Source: Flavobacterium chilense (GTDB lineage Bacteria > Bacteroidota > Bacteroidia > Flavobacteriales > Flavobacteriaceae). Taken from it: DNA of 64,000 bases. The position numbers were made by a program, and so were the translations under genes. Positions 53,384-60,375 of the stretch are shown here, in pieces. Below the pieces are notes generated by a model, which worked only from the letters and a program-made list of their open reading frames with translations, was not told where the DNA came from and searched no databases. The stretch covers positions 558,001 to 622,000 of the forward strand of contig NZ_LSYT01000001.1 of assembly GCF_001602525.1 (NCBI RefSeq). Reading direction: 5' to 3'. Positions within the stretch are counted from its first letter, which is position 1. Each line of letters starts with the position of its first letter.

Positions 53384-53908
53384 TTTAGATTGTGTTTTTA
53401 CATCAGGCTCAACAGGTTTTGTATTTCCTGCCTGATTTGCTTTTGCTACTTCGTCCAGCCTTTTCTCGATTTTTGCAATAGATTCGTTTATGGCGATTTT
53501 ATCTTTGTCAAACGATTCTATTTTTGCCTTTAGTCCGGACAATTCTTTTAGAATAGTCTCTTCCAGGTTTTTATTGCTAGCTGTTATTTCATTCCTTACA
53601 GCTTCTAAGGTTATCACGTTTACAGGCTGTTCTTTAGGAGGATTTGGCAAAGTTCCCGTTCCTGTTGGTGGTAATGACGGAGTACTGTGCGTAACAGGAA
53701 TTATTACGGCTTCTGTTGTTGCAGCATGAGAGTTCTCTCCTTCTATTTTTGCCTTATTATCAATAATTAAATAGCTCAACAATGGATTTTCTGAAATCAT
53801 TCCCGCTAAAATTCCCGTATTGGTCACTTCCTTATTTCCCGGAATATTATAATAGCTCGCTCTGCTGTTTGCTATAAAATAATTGATTAGTAAATTAAAT
53901 GGATTCAT
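53369..53908 (-). CDS. Coiled-coil protein of unknown function, 179 aa
   Basis: No family recognised. Residues 1-55 contain a moderately hydrophobic part; 65-95 are a Pro/Thr-rich linker (T-P-S-L-P-P-T-G-T-G); 97-160 form a heptad-patterned helix (L-E-A-V-R-N-E-I-T, then I-A-K-I-E-K-R-L-D-E-V) likely to be a coiled coil; the end is Lys/Pro/Thr-rich. It looks like a tethering or assembly protein. It lies after the terminator at 53940-53963, together with the two enzyme genes. Confidence 0.65.
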   Translation of the reverse strand: MNPFNLLINYFIANSRASYYNIPGNKEVTNTGILAGMISENPLLSYLIIDNKAKIEGENSHAATTEAVIIPVTHSTPSLPPTGTGTLPNPPKEQPVNVITLEAVRNEITASNKNLEETILKELSGLKAKIESFDKDKIAINESIAKIEKRLDEVAKANQAGNTKPVEPDVKTQSKTNPK

Positions 53909-53939
53909 CTTTTATAATTTTAAGGTTAATAAAAACAAA

Positions 53940-53963
53940 AGGGCAATTGGGTTCAACTGCCCT
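53940..53963 (-). terminator. Internal terminator of the six-gene cluster
   Basis: Minus-strand stem AGGGCAGTTG / CAATTGCCCT with a 4-nt loop, followed by TTTGTTTTT. It follows the Met-rich protein gene and precedes the coiled-coil gene, so it would cut off the enzyme part of the cluster. Confidence 0.75.
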
Positions 53964-53972
53964 GTTTTAATA

Positions 53973-54698
53973 TTACTTGTTCATCATCATCATCACCATT
54001 GCAAGCGGTAATATGTTGTTATTGTTTGTATTGTCTTTATTTTGTTGAGACATAATTAAGACTAACGGCAACATCATATTGTTGTCTGATTTTCCTGAAC
54101 CTGAATCTCCCATTGTTGTCATCATAGGTAATAACAATGACATGGTTTGATCTACATAAATAGCACTTGTGTTTGCTTTTTCGACGATTTTTGTAGACAA
54201 TACATTTCCGTCTTTATCTTTTGTATCAGCTACAATCTCCAGATTTTCAGGTTTCAGTTTTGGCTGATTCAGAAGAGATCCCATCATGCTCATCATTTGC
54301 ATATTCTTTAAAACCTTGGTTTGGTTATCCCCTTTTCTGGCATCAATTTTTGCAAATTCTGTATGTTTTTGATCTAACGCTACCAAAGCTTTATTGGTTG
54401 CCAATGAAGTCTTTTTAAGCTCATTTACCTGATTAGAAATGGCATCAAGCGATTTTTTCAGTTCGCTTTTGGTGGCATAATCATTAGCTCTTCCGCTTAA
54501 TGCTTTACCAAAGTTTGATCTTTGTTTTACCGCAGAACTCACATTGGGTCTGATGCCTCTTGTTGATGGTCGTCTGCGCTTTGCAGCTTCATCATAACTT
54601 TCGTCGTAACTTTCTAATAAATCTTCGCTTAGCAAATCTTCACCATAGTAGTCTTCATTCAATAAATCTTCATCTAAATAACTTTCGAAATAATTCAT
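53973..54698 (-). CDS. Met-rich protein with acidic-aromatic N-terminus, 241 aa
   Basis: No family recognised. Residues 1-35 are very acidic with Tyr/Phe/Leu (Y-F-E-S-Y-L-D-E-D-L-L-N-E-D-Y-Y and two more D-L-L units), then a basic patch R-R-R-P near 41. A coiled coil follows (about 75-125). The last 90 residues are Met/Leu-rich, with three related units (L-L-L-P-M-M, M-L-P-L-V-L-I-M and I-L-P-L-A-M-V-M) separated by Asn/Asp/Ser spacers. These units suggest self-association. Third gene of the cluster, followed by a terminator. Confidence 0.65.
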   Translation of the reverse strand: MNYFESYLDEDLLNEDYYGEDLLSEDLLESYDESYDEAAKRRRPSTRGIRPNVSSAVKQRSNFGKALSGRANDYATKSELKKSLDAISNQVNELKKTSLATNKALVALDQKHTEFAKIDARKGDNQTKVLKNMQMMSMMGSLLNQPKLKPENLEIVADTKDKDGNVLSTKIVEKANTSAIYVDQTMSLLLPMMTTMGDSGSGKSDNNMMLPLVLIMSQQNKDNTNNNNILPLAMVMMMMNK

Positions 54699-54716
54699 AA
54701 TTTTTAAATTTAATGG

Positions 54717-55121
54717 TTAATTTTTGTTGAAATAATGTTTGTTATATTTCTGGATTGCAGGTTGTATATATTTATTAAAAAGAATGAAATCCGGAATACT
54801 GTTTCCTGGTTTTCCTGTTCCAAAACATTCCGGACAATCTATATTATCCCCAAAACATTCAGTACAGGCACCAATTGCTTTTGCCAGATCATCGTTTTGA
54901 TTTAATTCAAATTCCAATTGAAATTTTAATCCTTCGATAATCGTAAAAAGCTTATGGTTAATTTTCTTTAGCTTCTTGATTCTTTCTTCAAGTTCTAAAT
55001 CAATTTTGGGAGTTTCTTTTTCCTCTTCCGGTTCTTTTTTATCCATCATAGGCTGCATTAGCTCAAAGTATTTGGCCATTTCAGGATTATGTTCTTTCAA
55101 ATATTCTATATAAGCATCCAT
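54717..55121 (-). CDS. Small CxxC zinc-motif protein, 134 aa
   Basis: Unrecognised. Residues 1-40 are helical and Met-rich, then a charged coiled-coil-like stretch (about 45-75), then C-T-E-C-F-G-D and C-P-E-C-F-G-T-G-K-P-G around residues 88-108. Two CxxC pairs with a DnaJ-like C-x-x-C-x-G-x-G ending suggest one zinc site. Spacing to the neighbouring genes is only 18-19 nt on each side, so it is translated from their mRNA. Confidence 0.65.
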   Translation of the reverse strand: MDAYIEYLKEHNPEMAKYFELMQPMMDKKEPEEEKETPKIDLELEERIKKLKKINHKLFTIIEGLKFQLEFELNQNDDLAKAIGACTECFGDNIDCPECFGTGKPGNSIPDFILFNKYIQPAIQKYNKHYFNKN

Positions 55122-55140
55122 TGGTATAACTTTTTAGGTT

Positions 55141-55998
55141 TTATAAACTGGCAATAGAATTTTCAAGTCTATTTATTCTGTTTGGGGTGTTGGTGCCAAC
55201 AAACTGGCCGTATTGATCGATGTAGTAATCTTCGGTTGGAATTAATCCTCCATTGTAATATTCATATAGAATATTTTCTGTGAGATAATTGACACTTTCG
55301 ATTAATTCTGCAAAAGAATGGCTTTCGATTGGTGCATTTGGACTTGCTGTTCCTAAACTCTGCTGAGCTTGTCCGGCCTGAAATTGCGGATTGTTGATTA
55401 CACCTCCCAATTGATTGTACAACCCCTGTACTCTGCCAATATCCTGTGCTGCCTGAGGACGTAACTGAACCGGATTGTTTTGCACGTATTGCTGAATTGC
55501 CGGAATTGCGGCTCTACCCGCATCTGCCAGATATCGGGTTGTATTACCCCACGCCTGTCCAATTGGAGAAGGATTTTGTCTTGGTCTGTTGTTATAAACC
55601 GGACGTCGTTGCGGTTGTACTGGTCTTTGCTGTTGCTGCTGGCGATTGTTGTCTAATGCTGCACTGGCAGATCCGGCAAGATTACTTACTAAGCCCCCTA
55701 CGGCTCCTCCTATTTGTGGTGCTCCAAAATAAGTACCAATGGCTGTTCCTGCAATGGGAGCAACTGCCGAAACTCCTCTTAAAACTCCGGAACCTATACT
55801 ACTGGCAACATTTCCTAAACTGGACCAAAATCCTTCGGCCTCACTTTCAGACATTTGGTCTACTCTTGACAATAGTACATCCTCTAATTCATTTTCATTA
55901 AGATTTGAATATTCAGGACCTAAAACATATCGTACAGCTTCAAAATAATTGTCTTCGCTGAATGATTCTCCTTGAAAAACTTCATGATATAAACTCAT
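55141..55998 (-). CDS. Glycine-zipper protein with acidic N-terminus, 285 aa
   Basis: First gene of the cluster. Residues 1-60 are acidic with aromatics (F-Q-G-E-S-F-S-E-D-N-Y-F-E-A-V and E-N-E-L-E-D-V); 60-112 are a Gly/Ala-rich hydrophobic section (I-A-G-T-A-I-G-T-Y-F-G-A-P and I-G-G-A-V-G-G-L-V-S) with glycine-zipper periodicity; 118-150 are Gln/Pro/Arg-rich; the rest is polar with a Tyr-rich end. It resembles glycine-zipper proteins of soil bacteria that carry E/F/Y-rich N-termini. It could be a pore-forming or oligomerising component. Confidence 0.6.
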   Translation of the reverse strand: MSLYHEVFQGESFSEDNYFEAVRYVLGPEYSNLNENELEDVLLSRVDQMSESEAEGFWSSLGNVASSIGSGVLRGVSAVAPIAGTAIGTYFGAPQIGGAVGGLVSNLAGSASAALDNNRQQQQQRPVQPQRRPVYNNRPRQNPSPIGQAWGNTTRYLADAGRAAIPAIQQYVQNNPVQLRPQAAQDIGRVQGLYNQLGGVINNPQFQAGQAQQSLGTASPNAPIESHSFAELIESVNYLTENILYEYYNGGLIPTEDYYIDQYGQFVGTNTPNRINRLENSIASL

Positions 55999-56148
55999 AA
56001 TTTTTAGTATTACAATTGACTCTTACTCTTTTAACAGGCTTTTCAGATTTCGCCTATCCATTTTGTGCACAAAAATGAACGATGTAAAATTGATTTTTTA
56101 TAATTTATTACAAAACAGCACTTTAACCCTATTTTTTCAATAAATTTA

Positions 56149-56190
56149 CCCTACAAAAAAAGGGGTATTTCCCCTTGTCAGCTTTGTAGG
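56149..56190. repeat. Nested inverted repeat in a divergent regulatory region
   Basis: Outer arms CCTACAAA (56149-56156) / TTTGTAGG (56183-56190) enclose an inner hairpin AAGGGG / CCCCTT (56159-56176, loop TATTT). The promoter -33 TTG (56175-56177) is inside the dyad. Confidence 0.7.
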
Positions 56191-56205
56191 TTTAAAATAA
56201 TTTTG
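56175..56205 (+). promoter_or_regulatory. Promoter of the sensor operon (TTG-N20-TAatTTTG)
   Basis: TTG at 56175-56177, 20-bp spacer, TAATTTTG at 56198-56205, followed by C. The first gene starts 75 nt downstream. Confidence 0.75.
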
Positions 56206-56280
56206 CTCTGAAGATTTCATTAAAAATCTAGTTAACAAACCATTACTAATTAATTATAAAATGATTTAATTCTTAAGATT

Positions 56281-56721
56281 ATGAAAAAAGAACCAGGTAG
56301 ACCGACTCAATTGATTACAAAAAAGTTCGCTAAGGATTTGCATCTGAACTTTATGAAATACAGAGCCGGCATTATTGCGAAGTACATTAAAAAAGAAGAT
56401 GCAAACGCTGTTTGGTTTTCTGTAGAAGAACTCGAAAACTATATCCATTATATCAAAACCAAAGGCGATAAAACAGGATACGACGTTACCGGAATCCGTT
56501 TTTACTTTGGCGTATATCCTGAAGAGAGAAAATATGCTGAAAAAGCCGGTTTAATGACGTTATTTTTGACAGCAACAGGTAAAAAAATAAAAACCAATAC
56601 CACAAATACAGTTGGGATACAAACCTTTGCATTGGTTCGTGAAGATGATAATGCAGATATTTCGACTATCGAACCTATGAATTATGGCAGCATTGGAAGA
56701 CCGCCTGCATTATTATACTAA
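56281..56721 (+). CDS. Unknown 146-aa protein heading a sensor operon
   Basis: Soluble, no signal peptide. Basic N-terminus (K-K-E-P-G-R-P-T), then an alpha/beta region with V-W-F-S-V-E-E-L and the conserved-looking motif G-I-R-F-Y-F-G-V-Y-P-E-E, which I associate with a broad Bacteroidota hypothetical family found next to two-component genes. A late T-L-F-L-T-A-T strand follows. It ends 6 nt before the membrane protein gene, in an operon with a histidine kinase and a response regulator. Function unknown. Confidence 0.6.
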   Translation: MKKEPGRPTQLITKKFAKDLHLNFMKYRAGIIAKYIKKEDANAVWFSVEELENYIHYIKTKGDKTGYDVTGIRFYFGVYPEERKYAEKAGLMTLFLTATGKKIKTNTTNTVGIQTFALVREDDNADISTIEPMNYGSIGRPPALLY

Positions 56722-56727
56722 AAAATT

Positions 56728-57375
56728 ATGTTTGAATTTTTAAGATTTTATATTGTTTATTTAGCTCTGTTCTCAGGAATTATAGGATTGATTTCACTAC
56801 ATAAGCTCCCGAGTAAAAGAGCTAAATTTTTAGTTGCTTTAATTTGGTTTTCTGCTTTGACAGAAGTAGTTGGCTATCATTTTACAGAGTGGACAGGCGT
56901 ATTAAATTATTATATATTCAATTTTTATATGTTCGTTAGCTTTTGTTCTTATATCCTCCTTTTGCGGAGTTTACTGGTAAAAATCAATTACAGGGCAACA
57001 GCAGTATTATGTTTGGTATTGTTTATTTCGTCATTTGTCCTGAATATTTTTTATTACAGGCAAGATGTAAATCATTCGTTCATTTATAGTTTTGCCATTG
57101 GCGTTCTGACGGTTATGGTATTATCTTGTTTATATTTGATAGAAATTTTTAATTCAGACCAAATTTTAAATTTTAAAAAATCAGTGTTTTTTTGGTACAT
57201 CTTAGGTATTTTAATATTTCATGTACCGTTTTTACCTTTTATGCTTGCCATAAAATGGTTTTTAATCAAACAAGACGAATCAGTATTTAGTCTGGTATTG
57301 TTTTTATTGAATTTTCTAACGCATAGCTGTTTTATTATTGGGTTTTTATGGAGCGAAAAGAAATACAATTATTAG
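56728..57375 (+). CDS. Seven-helix membrane protein, putative sensor input
   Basis: A 215-residue protein almost entirely hydrophobic, with about seven helices. No extramembrane domain and no family recognised. Its 3' end overlaps the histidine kinase start by 28 nt, so the two are translationally coupled. Because the kinase has only one short membrane segment and no sensory domain, this protein is a good candidate for the input module. Confidence 0.65.
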   Translation: MFEFLRFYIVYLALFSGIIGLISLHKLPSKRAKFLVALIWFSALTEVVGYHFTEWTGVLNYYIFNFYMFVSFCSYILLLRSLLVKINYRATAVLCLVLFISSFVLNIFYYRQDVNHSFIYSFAIGVLTVMVLSCLYLIEIFNSDQILNFKKSVFFWYILGILIFHVPFLPFMLAIKWFLIKQDESVFSLVLFLLNFLTHSCFIIGFLWSEKKYNY

Positions 57376-58133
57376 TCATTTCATTAGGTATTGTTTTTTT
57401 TACTTTACTGATCATCTTACTTGTGATCTTCTTTTATTTTTTAAAGAAAAAAAACACGTATCTGGTTGAAAAGATGGAATCTGAATTGTATTTCCAATCG
57501 GAATTAATAAAAACAAGAATCGAAATTAAAGATCAGACTTTAAGCGAAATTAGTAAAGAGCTTCATGATAATATTGGCCAGATTGTGTCTGTAGGTATTA
57601 TGCAGCTCAATATGTATATCAATAGCGGAAATCCTGTTTATAAAACCGAACTCACAGATCTTAAACAAATACTCGCCAAATCACTGGACGAAATCAGGAT
57701 TTTATCCCGAATCATTAACAAAGATAACTTACTTCAAACCAATTTCATAGAAGCGATAAAACAAGATCTTGAACGTATAAAAAAACTAAAAAATATACAA
57801 TATAATTATACCTTTACAGGAGAAATACCCAACATTAGCGAAGAGCATGATTTGTTTATTTACCGCATTTTTCAGGAAGCATTACACAACAGTTTAAAGT
57901 ATTCTCACAGCGATTTGTTCGAAGTAAATATTACCACCACAAATGCTGTTTTTTATTTAGAAATGAAAGATTTTGGAATTGGCTATGATGTCTCCAAAAC
58001 AAATTCAGGATCCGGATTAAATAATATGAAGTTAAGAGCCAAGTTAATTGGCGCTTTATTGATTATGAAATCAGATTCATCAGGAACAACTGTAACTTTA
58101 GAATACCCCTTAACCCCATACGATGAAACCTAA
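57348..58133 (+). CDS. NarL-type sensor histidine kinase (HisKA_3)
   Basis: A 261-residue kinase: one membrane helix (about 8-32), a coiled linker, HisKA_3 dimerisation domain with phospho-acceptor His73 (E-L-H-D-N-I-G-Q), and a HATPase_c domain with N-box (E-A-L-H-N-S-L-K-Y-S), D-F-G-I-G-Y-D and G-S-G-L-N-N-M. The kinase is short and has no periplasmic sensor. It overlaps the preceding gene by 28 nt and the response regulator by 11 nt. Confidence 0.9.
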   Translation: MERKEIQLLVISLGIVFFTLLIILLVIFFYFLKKKNTYLVEKMESELYFQSELIKTRIEIKDQTLSEISKELHDNIGQIVSVGIMQLNMYINSGNPVYKTELTDLKQILAKSLDEIRILSRIINKDNLLQTNFIEAIKQDLERIKKLKNIQYNYTFTGEIPNISEEHDLFIYRIFQEALHNSLKYSHSDLFEVNITTTNAVFYLEMKDFGIGYDVSKTNSGSGLNNMKLRAKLIGALLIMKSDSSGTTVTLEYPLTPYDET

Positions 58134-58773
58134 AGAAAAAAATCGAATTATTATTGTAGATGATCACCAGCTTTTTTCTCAGTCATTAGAGCTCCTTATT
58201 AACAGTTTTAAGGATTTTGAGGTGATCCATCATTTTGAAAACGGTAAAACTTTTATCTCTTATTTACAGGAAAATATTGATACAGACGCAGATTTAATTT
58301 TATTAGATGTGAATATGCCTGTTTTAGATGGTGTTAGTACCATGAAATGGATTAAAGAAAACCGACCTTCTTTAAAAGTCATTGCATTATCTGTAAATGA
58401 CGATGAAGAAATTATTATAAAAATGCTGGCTAACGGAGCAAAAGGCTATCTGCTGAAAGATACTTCTCCCGAAATTTTTAAAGATGCTATTGTATCTGTT
58501 ATCGAAAAAGGTTTCTATTTTACTGAACTGGTTTCCGGAATGCTGGTCAAAAAAGCCAATAATGATTCTAAAAAAATAAGTTTAAAGGAAAAAGAAATCG
58601 TTTTTATAAAACATGCCTGCACAGAGAAAACATATAAAGAAATTGCCTCAGAAATGTGTTTGAGCCCCAAAACAATTGACGGTTACCGGGAATGTTTGTT
58701 TGATAAACTCGAAATAAAAACCCGTATTGGTTTAGTACTTTATGCTATTAAAAATAAAATTGTCCTGGTTTAA
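58123..58773 (+). CDS. NarL/FixJ-type response regulator
   Basis: A 216-residue DNA-binding regulator. Receiver domain residues 8-125 with Asp13/Asp14 and phospho-acceptor Asp62 (L-L-D-V-N-M-P), then a LuxR-type helix-turn-helix at about 150-212 (K-E-K-E-I-V-F-I-K-H-A-C, Y-K-E-I-A-S-E-M, K-T-I-D-G-Y-R). Paired with the kinase whose 3' end it overlaps. The nested palindrome at 56149-56190 is a plausible target. The terminator hairpin starts within its last codons. Confidence 0.92.
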   Translation: MKPKEKNRIIIVDDHQLFSQSLELLINSFKDFEVIHHFENGKTFISYLQENIDTDADLILLDVNMPVLDGVSTMKWIKENRPSLKVIALSVNDDEEIIIKMLANGAKGYLLKDTSPEIFKDAIVSVIEKGFYFTELVSGMLVKKANNDSKKISLKEKEIVFIKHACTEKTYKEIASEMCLSPKTIDGYRECLFDKLEIKTRIGLVLYAIKNKIVLV

Positions 58774-58792
58774 TAAAAGCCAGGACAATTTT
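58756..58792. terminator. Bidirectional terminator, response regulator / apt
   Basis: Perfect 13-bp arms AAAATTGTCCTGG (58756-58768) and CCAGGACAATTTT (58780-58792), starting inside the response-regulator 3' end. Confidence 0.85.
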
Positions 58793-58816
58793 ATTTCTGT
58801 AATATTGATTTGAAAT

Positions 58817-59329
58817 CTAATATGTGATGGCGGCAAAAATGGGATACTCCTTAATTTTTTCTCTTCCGTTTAGAAAAGTCAGTTCCATCAAAAAATTGCA
58901 TTGCACAATCTCACCACCTAATTTTTCTACCAGCTCGCAAACTGCTTTTGCTGTTCCGCCTGTTGCCAGAACATCATCATGAATCAAAACGCGATCTCCT
59001 TTTTTAATCGCATCTGTATGCATTTCCAGTCTATCTGTTCCGTATTCAAGCGCGTATGATGCTGAGATGATGTCATAAGGCAGCTTTTTAGGCTTTCTCA
59101 CCGGAATAAAGCCTGCGTTTAATTCCTGAGCCAACAACATTCCGAAGAAAAAACCACGACTTTCTGCTCCTACTACTTTGTCAATTTTTTGTCCTTTTAA
59201 AGATTCTGCTAAAATTTTAAGGCATTCTGTTCTCGCAAGTGGGTCATTTAAGAGCGGCGTGATATCTTTAAACAAAATTCCTTCTTTAGGAAAGTCCTGA
59301 ATATCACGTATATAATTTTCAATCTTCAT
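58817..59329 (-). CDS. apt: Adenine phosphoribosyltransferase
   Basis: Purine salvage enzyme converting adenine and PRPP to AMP. The 170 residues show the type I PRTase fold: the N-terminal I-R-D-I-Q-D-F-P-K-E-G-I-L-F-K-D-I adenine-binding segment, and the PRPP loop V-L-I-H-D-D-V-L-A-T-G-G-T-A. Length is typical. It is divergent from tRNA-Arg. Confidence 0.95.
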   Translation of the reverse strand: MKIENYIRDIQDFPKEGILFKDITPLLNDPLARTECLKILAESLKGQKIDKVVGAESRGFFFGMLLAQELNAGFIPVRKPKKLPYDIISASYALEYGTDRLEMHTDAIKKGDRVLIHDDVLATGGTAKAVCELVEKLGGEIVQCNFLMELTFLNGREKIKEYPIFAAITY

Positions 59330-59357
59330 TTTTTTTTAATTTTATGTTATTTTATGC

Positions 59358-59387
59358 TTGTATATCTCACATTTATGCCTATCTTTG
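59358..59387 (+). promoter_or_regulatory. Consensus promoter of tRNA-Arg (TTG-N19-TAtcTTTG)
   Basis: TTG at 59358-59360, exactly 19 bp, TATCTTTG at 59380-59387, followed by C. It should give a precursor with a leader of about 50 nt. Confidence 0.85.
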
Positions 59388-59443
59388 CACCCGCAATAAG
59401 CAATCAACAAAGCTACAAAAAATAGCTGAATTGATAACAAAAA

Positions 59444-59520
59444 GGCCTCGTGGCGCAACTGAATAGCGCATCTGATTACGGCTCAGAAGGTTACTGGTTT
59501 GAATCCAGTCGAGGTCACCA
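59444..59520 (+). tRNA. tRNA-Arg (anticodon ACG)
   Basis: 77 nt with encoded CCA. The cloverleaf folds: acceptor GGCCTCG/CGAGGTC (one G-T pair), D-stem GCGC/GCGC, anticodon stem TCTGA/TCAGA with loop TTACGGC (anticodon ACG at 59478-59480), T-stem ACTGG/CCAGT. ACG would be converted to ICG by TadA to read CGN. It has a consensus promoter and a terminator. Confidence 0.95.
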
Positions 59521-59527
59521 CACAGCC

Positions 59528-59564
59528 AAAAGGCGCCAATTGAAGACAATTGACGCCTTATTTT
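59528..59564 (+). terminator. Terminator of tRNA-Arg
   Basis: Stem AAGGCG-CAATTG / CAATTG-CGCCTT with one mismatch and loop AAGA, then TATTTT; starts about 9 nt after the CCA end. Confidence 0.85.
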
Positions 59565-59733
59565 GCATAAAAAAATTTTAATCAATAGATTGGTGATTTT
59601 TTTGTTTTCGTTTCCTTTTTTTATAAGACATAACAACCGGAAATACTTTATTTTTTGCATCGCCTGTAAATTAGAAATACAACAATTGAATTCAATTTTA
59701 CATTTCTCCAACGCAAAATAGGGCCTGCAGCCC

Positions 59734-59811
59734 TAGCCCCGATAGCAGTGAAAATCCTTTTGTGCCGGGGTTCGGCACAAAAGATTGGAACGTATAGCGG
59801 GAAAAAGCTCC
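59734..59811 (+). repeat. Dispersed TAGCCCCGAT...GCGGGA repeat, copy 2
   Basis: Begins TAGCCCCGATAGCAGTGAAA, has an internal hairpin CTTTTGTGCCG / CGGCACAAAAG (loop GGGTT), and ends GTATAGCGGGAAAAAGCTCC. Same order of blocks as copies 1 and 3. Confidence 0.75.
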
Positions 59812-60053
59812 AAAAAAATAATATCAAACCTAAAAACCCAGTGATCAGCATCAGATACAACAAAAAATTACCACAAGCACCACCGTAATTCTCAAAACCC
59901 GATCAAAGCCCCAAAAACCACAGCCAAAAACAGCAGGCCCCTATGACCCGCAGCACCCTTAAAAGGAACCCCAAAGCGGACCCAAAGACATAAGGGGGAA
60001 GGACATAGAAAAGGACCTTATAGAGAATGACCCTTTAAAGGGGTATTTTAAAA

Positions 60054-60089
60054 AAGAGCCAATGACTTAAAATAAGTCAATTGGCTCTT
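60054..60089. terminator. Orphan hairpin AAGAGCCAAT...ATTGGCTCTT
   Basis: Strong stem with T-run at the 5' arm's complement, in a region without genes; could end an unseen or lost transcript. Confidence 0.6.
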
Positions 60090-60274
60090 GAATGAAACAG
60101 TTACTAAATTACAAAAATAAAAAGGTATTGCAGGGGTTCAAAAGTGTTTAGTTTAAGAAAAACAATATCCTTACGGATTTAAGGTTTTAAATCAACTCTG
60201 GCTTTTATTTAATCAAAGCGATACGCTTTTATGCTGTGGATTACAGCAAAACAATAGTGATGGTCAAGCCTTAT

Positions 60275-60375
60275 TAGCCCCGATTGCTTCGCCAGTCCGC
60301 TTCGCTCGTGTGCAGTGAAATCCTTTTGTGCCGGGGTTCGGCACATAGATTGGAACATATAGCGTGAAGGCCTCC
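60275..60375 (+). repeat. Dispersed TAGCCCCGAT...GCG repeat, copy 3 (with insert)
   Basis: Same blocks as copy 2, including the CTTTTGTGCCG hairpin arm and GGAACATATAGCG, but with about 25 extra bases (GCTTCGCCAGTCCGCTTCGC then TCGTG) after TAGCCCCGAT. Confidence 0.75.

Noticed and set aside
50361..58773. Prophage or contractile injection system
   Set aside because: No tail sheath, tube, baseplate, capsid, terminase, integrase or AAA ATPase is visible; the unknown proteins do not resemble them.
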